From positions 5,001 to 69,000 of the forward strand of contig NC_089856.1 in NCBI RefSeq assembly GCF_036373705.1: 64,000 nt of DNA, given 5' to 3'. This DNA is from Amia ocellicauda. Taxonomy: Eukaryota; Chordata; Actinopteri; Amiiformes; Amiidae. The translations under genes and the position numbers were made by a program. Numbering within the stretch: position 1 is the stretch's first letter; the number at the start of each line of letters is the position of its first letter. This document shows positions 61,697 through 64,000 of the stretch, piece by piece. The notes beneath the pieces were generated by a model that made no database searches, had not been told where the DNA came from, and worked only from the letters and a program-made list of their open reading frames with translations.

Positions 61697-63111
61697 ATCA
61701 TGTTTTTTCCTATAAAGTTTACAAACATGAGTACAACTTTATAGGAAAAAATTACGTAACATCTTATGGCCGTTCATCCAATCAGAAGATACAGGTCCGG
61801 GTCCGTTTTACGATCTGTCCTCCCGTGAAGAGGTGATGGATCCAAAGCAGATGTCCGTCTTTGATGTGCACTAGGAAGATGCGATCCCACGGTCGTCATT
61901 TACCTAGTGTCAATCATTCTTTAACAGAAGCAATTCCTGCCTATCTGGAGAAACAATTAAGTCATAAACAAATTTTCAGCAGACAGCTGTAGGCTATTTC
62001 GGCACTGTGTAATCTTTCATTACTGACAGGAGTTTCTAACAAATCGACCTTGTTGACCCTTTACTTGTCCTGCTAAATCGAATCTGCTCTGTATACAAAA
62101 CTACTTCTAATGCTAGTATTAATATAAAACATTATATAATAATCACAAAAACACTTTCTTTAACTTCTTATACAGAGTCTTCATTCCCTGCTGTTTTGCA
62201 ATAGAGCAAAGTGGAAAGAAGCCAAAAAGTTATGTTTATCAGTTACAAGCAAATCCCCTTAGGGGTTAGGAAGATTTGACGCTGCGTTTTCAGCTCCTTC
62301 ATCCCAACCCTTCCCCGTGGGGTGTATATGTGTGTACGGTGAGTGTAAGGGTGTCCCTGCTGTCGGGGAGAGCGATAAGTGTGTGTCCCTAAATGTGAAT
62401 GTACAGAATGTCCTGAAGGCGTCTCATGGAGCAGAGTGACTTTTGTAATAGTATCTTTCCATTGCATCCTTTGGTTTTCCTTGAGTCATGAGGTTTATTG
62501 CCTTTGATACTAAATCCATTTGTCCTCAGTCACATGGAGCCTCCAGAACCAAGGGGATAGAATAAGATTTGTGTCAATGGGTGTGTGAGTTTTGCTCCTC
62601 CCGAGTGAGGAACGGTGTCGTTTAGTAGAAATTTAGAGAAAGTCTGCCAACGAGGGTGTTTTAATTGCAGCTGTAACCATAGTAGATACATTATGAGGTT
62701 TACAAAGTTGTTGAGATGCTCTTTGAACAGTGTATTTAAGACATAAAAAAGAAACATACAGACATAGCAGAATAGTAACTACCGATATCAATCCTTGTAA
62801 CACAATCATACCCAGATTACCAAAGGAATCAGCAAGCCATCCCCAGAGGGTTTTTCCTCCAGAGGACTGGTGTATCTTTGTAGTTGCTTTCCTAATGTGC
62901 TCTATAAGATTATCAATGTGTTCAGAGTTATCTGGTATGTAAGTACAGCATTCCTGCCCTATAATGGCACATGTCCCTCCTTGTGCTGCTAGAAAGAAAT
63001 CTAGAGCTAGCCTGTTCTGGAGGGCAACAGTTCGCATAGCCACTATTTCAGTTGTTAAATTGCTGAGAACTTCAGTTGTAGAAATACTTAATGTTTCTAA
63101 TATACCAGCTA
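61697..63111 (-). mobile_element. Foreign segment with endogenous retrovirus fragment
   Basis: 1,415 bp not found elsewhere in the window, replacing the middle of unit 5. It includes an env transmembrane-subunit fragment (62,633-63,111, minus strand) and about 900 bp downstream of env without a recognised gene. A 17-bp perfect inverted repeat lies at its left edge (61,703-61,719 and 61,735-61,751). No LTR, primer-binding site or polypurine tract could be assigned with confidence. Confidence 0.65.
62633..63111 (-). pseudogene. Endogenous gammaretrovirus-like env TM fragment
   Basis: Minus-strand open frame covering part of a retroviral transmembrane envelope subunit. In order it has a heptad-repeat-like helix, the region in the place of the immunosuppressive domain, a C-x6-CC motif (CAIIGQECC) typical of gammaretrovirus-type TM, a second helix, a hydrophobic membrane span of about 25 residues, and a short cytoplasmic tail ending at the stop at 62,633. 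The surface subunit, cleavage site and fusion peptide are absent. The open frame runs on upstream for about 37 codons through hAT DNA to a TTG at 63,223, which is chance fusion. This is a broken relic. Confidence 0.82.
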
Positions 63112-64000
63112 CGAATCCCAAGTAATTACTGGCGAGTGCAACTTCTTGATCCCCCGATTTAATTTGTACATTTTCAGTCTTGTCAGAAATACAATCAAAC
63201 AGAACATGCAGAACGTAGTTCAATCGTCAGTGGACTCGTCATTAACAATTCCAAACGACTCGCATAAATTAATTAGAGACTTAATTTCCTCAAAATGTGC
63301 ACGAAAAACTTTAGGAAGGTAATCCTGTCGTAGTTTCTTTGCTCATGGTAAACAACCTGCATTTTGAATGCAATTCAATGACATTGAATGACATTCTTTT
63401 GAATGAATTCACGCAGTTGTGGGTGACCAAGTTTTCCCAACGGTATATTAGCACTTGCAAATGCATCCACAAGTTCCATTGTAGCGAGATGACGGCTGTC
63501 AGAGCTGTGTGTCGTCTTCTTAAAAAGTCTTGTTTTCTTACCTTGTCATTTACCAATGCATTGCAATCTGCTGGCCTCTTTGTGCTTCGATGACTTTCTG
63601 AATCTAAGTGGCGCCGAATCGATGCCCGTCGCGTGTGATCCAACGAAAACATTGCAGCTTGTACAAAACGGTATACCACCATCGGCATGTAGAATCTGAC
63701 TTCCAAATTCTTCGACACGATCTGCTGCAGTAATCACTGTAGAGGTTTTTGACTTGCTTTGGACACTCATTTTGAAATAATTTCACTTTTTTTACAGTAG
63801 ACTACGAATTGAAATTACTATGATATAAACCCACCCCAGATGCCCATATCTACCAATCAGTGAGTTGAGCCCTGAGTGTTATTTGCATCTAAGAACTGTC
63901 AATCAATTAATCCTGTCCAATTAATCACCTTTCTTTTTTTCTACTTAACGAAACAGAATATGAATCGCGTCTGGAACATGTAACACTACTACATTGGATT
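63112..64000 (-). mobile_element. hAT transposon fragment (transposase N-terminal half)
   Basis: Matches 58,113 to about 59,000 of unit 4 with very few differences (for example TGTAGCG for TCTAGCG, and TTCTTCGACA for TTCTTTGACA). It carries the same extra A in the zinc-finger codons. It starts inside the transposon at ACGAATCCCAAG, directly after the env fragment, and runs past the window end. Confidence 0.9.

Noticed and set aside
61697-62632. Retroviral 3' LTR downstream of the env fragment
   Set aside because: Expected for a provirus, but no polypurine tract, matching second LTR or TG...CA ends with duplicated flanks could be shown in the window.

Overview
The window is vertebrate nuclear DNA, most likely from a ray-finned fish and perhaps a non-teleost lineage such as sturgeon, gar or bichir. 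The evidence is vertebrate-type (CCCTAA)n telomeric repeats, an L2-clade LINE with the usual fish 3' tail, a jockey/CR1-like LINE, a CGGBP1-like hAT transposon, and a gammaretrovirus-like env fragment. The species guess is inference. I see no bacterial features and no clearly intact host gene. Nearly everything is repeats and mobile elements.

Region 1 (1-18,134) is a head-to-tail array of a Penelope-like retroelement (PLE). Copy 1 is truncated by the window edge (1-4,515). Copy 2 is apparently intact (about 4,721-11,252). Copy 3 is broken (11,317-17,150). Copy 4 is an old 3' remnant (17,201-18,134). Short (CCCTAA)n telomeric runs lie between successive copies at 4,516-4,720, 11,253-11,318 and 17,151-17,200. 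All ORFs are on the + strand, so 3' ends face the C-strand-proximal (centromere) side. Copies 1 and 2 are almost identical, copy 3 is more diverged and copy 4 most degraded. This is what serial addition to a chromosome end located to the left would leave. Copy 2 has a leader with a 10-bp inverted repeat and a hammerhead-ribozyme-like motif. It has ORF1 (487 aa) with a complete SGNH/GDSL hydrolase signature, and ORF2 (about 750 aa) with a PLE reverse transcriptase plus GIY-YIG endonuclease. At the ORF1/ORF2 junction there is a textbook -1 frameshift signal: slippery U UUA AAC, an 8-nt spacer, then a stem-loop. The 3' UTR is itself built from decayed telomere-like repeats.

Region 2 (18,135-64,000) is a tandem array of a complex unit of about 9.4-10.1 kb, starting at 18,135, 29,790, 39,229, 49,051 and 59,161. 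Each full unit holds a TTA microsatellite with a minus-strand L2 tail and a putative small signal-peptide gene on the minus strand. These are followed by unassigned sequence, a decayed jockey/CR1-like LINE (+ strand), and a 2.0-kb hAT transposon inserted into the LINE 3' tail with a perfect 8-bp target duplication. Unit 1 additionally carries a 2.45-kb 5'-truncated L2 inserted in the TTA microsatellite. The left edge of unit 1 is directly joined to the PLE remnant, as if a truncated subtelomeric repeat had been capped by telomere repeat and PLE.

Unit 5 is rearranged. From 61,697 to 63,111 it contains foreign DNA with an endogenous retroviral env transmembrane fragment (minus strand), fused directly to the interior of a hAT copy that continues to the window end.

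The most interesting system is the telomere-associated PLE. It combines an SGNH ORF1, a -1 frameshift signal, a GIY-YIG reverse transcriptase, a hammerhead-like motif and telomere-like 3' ends.
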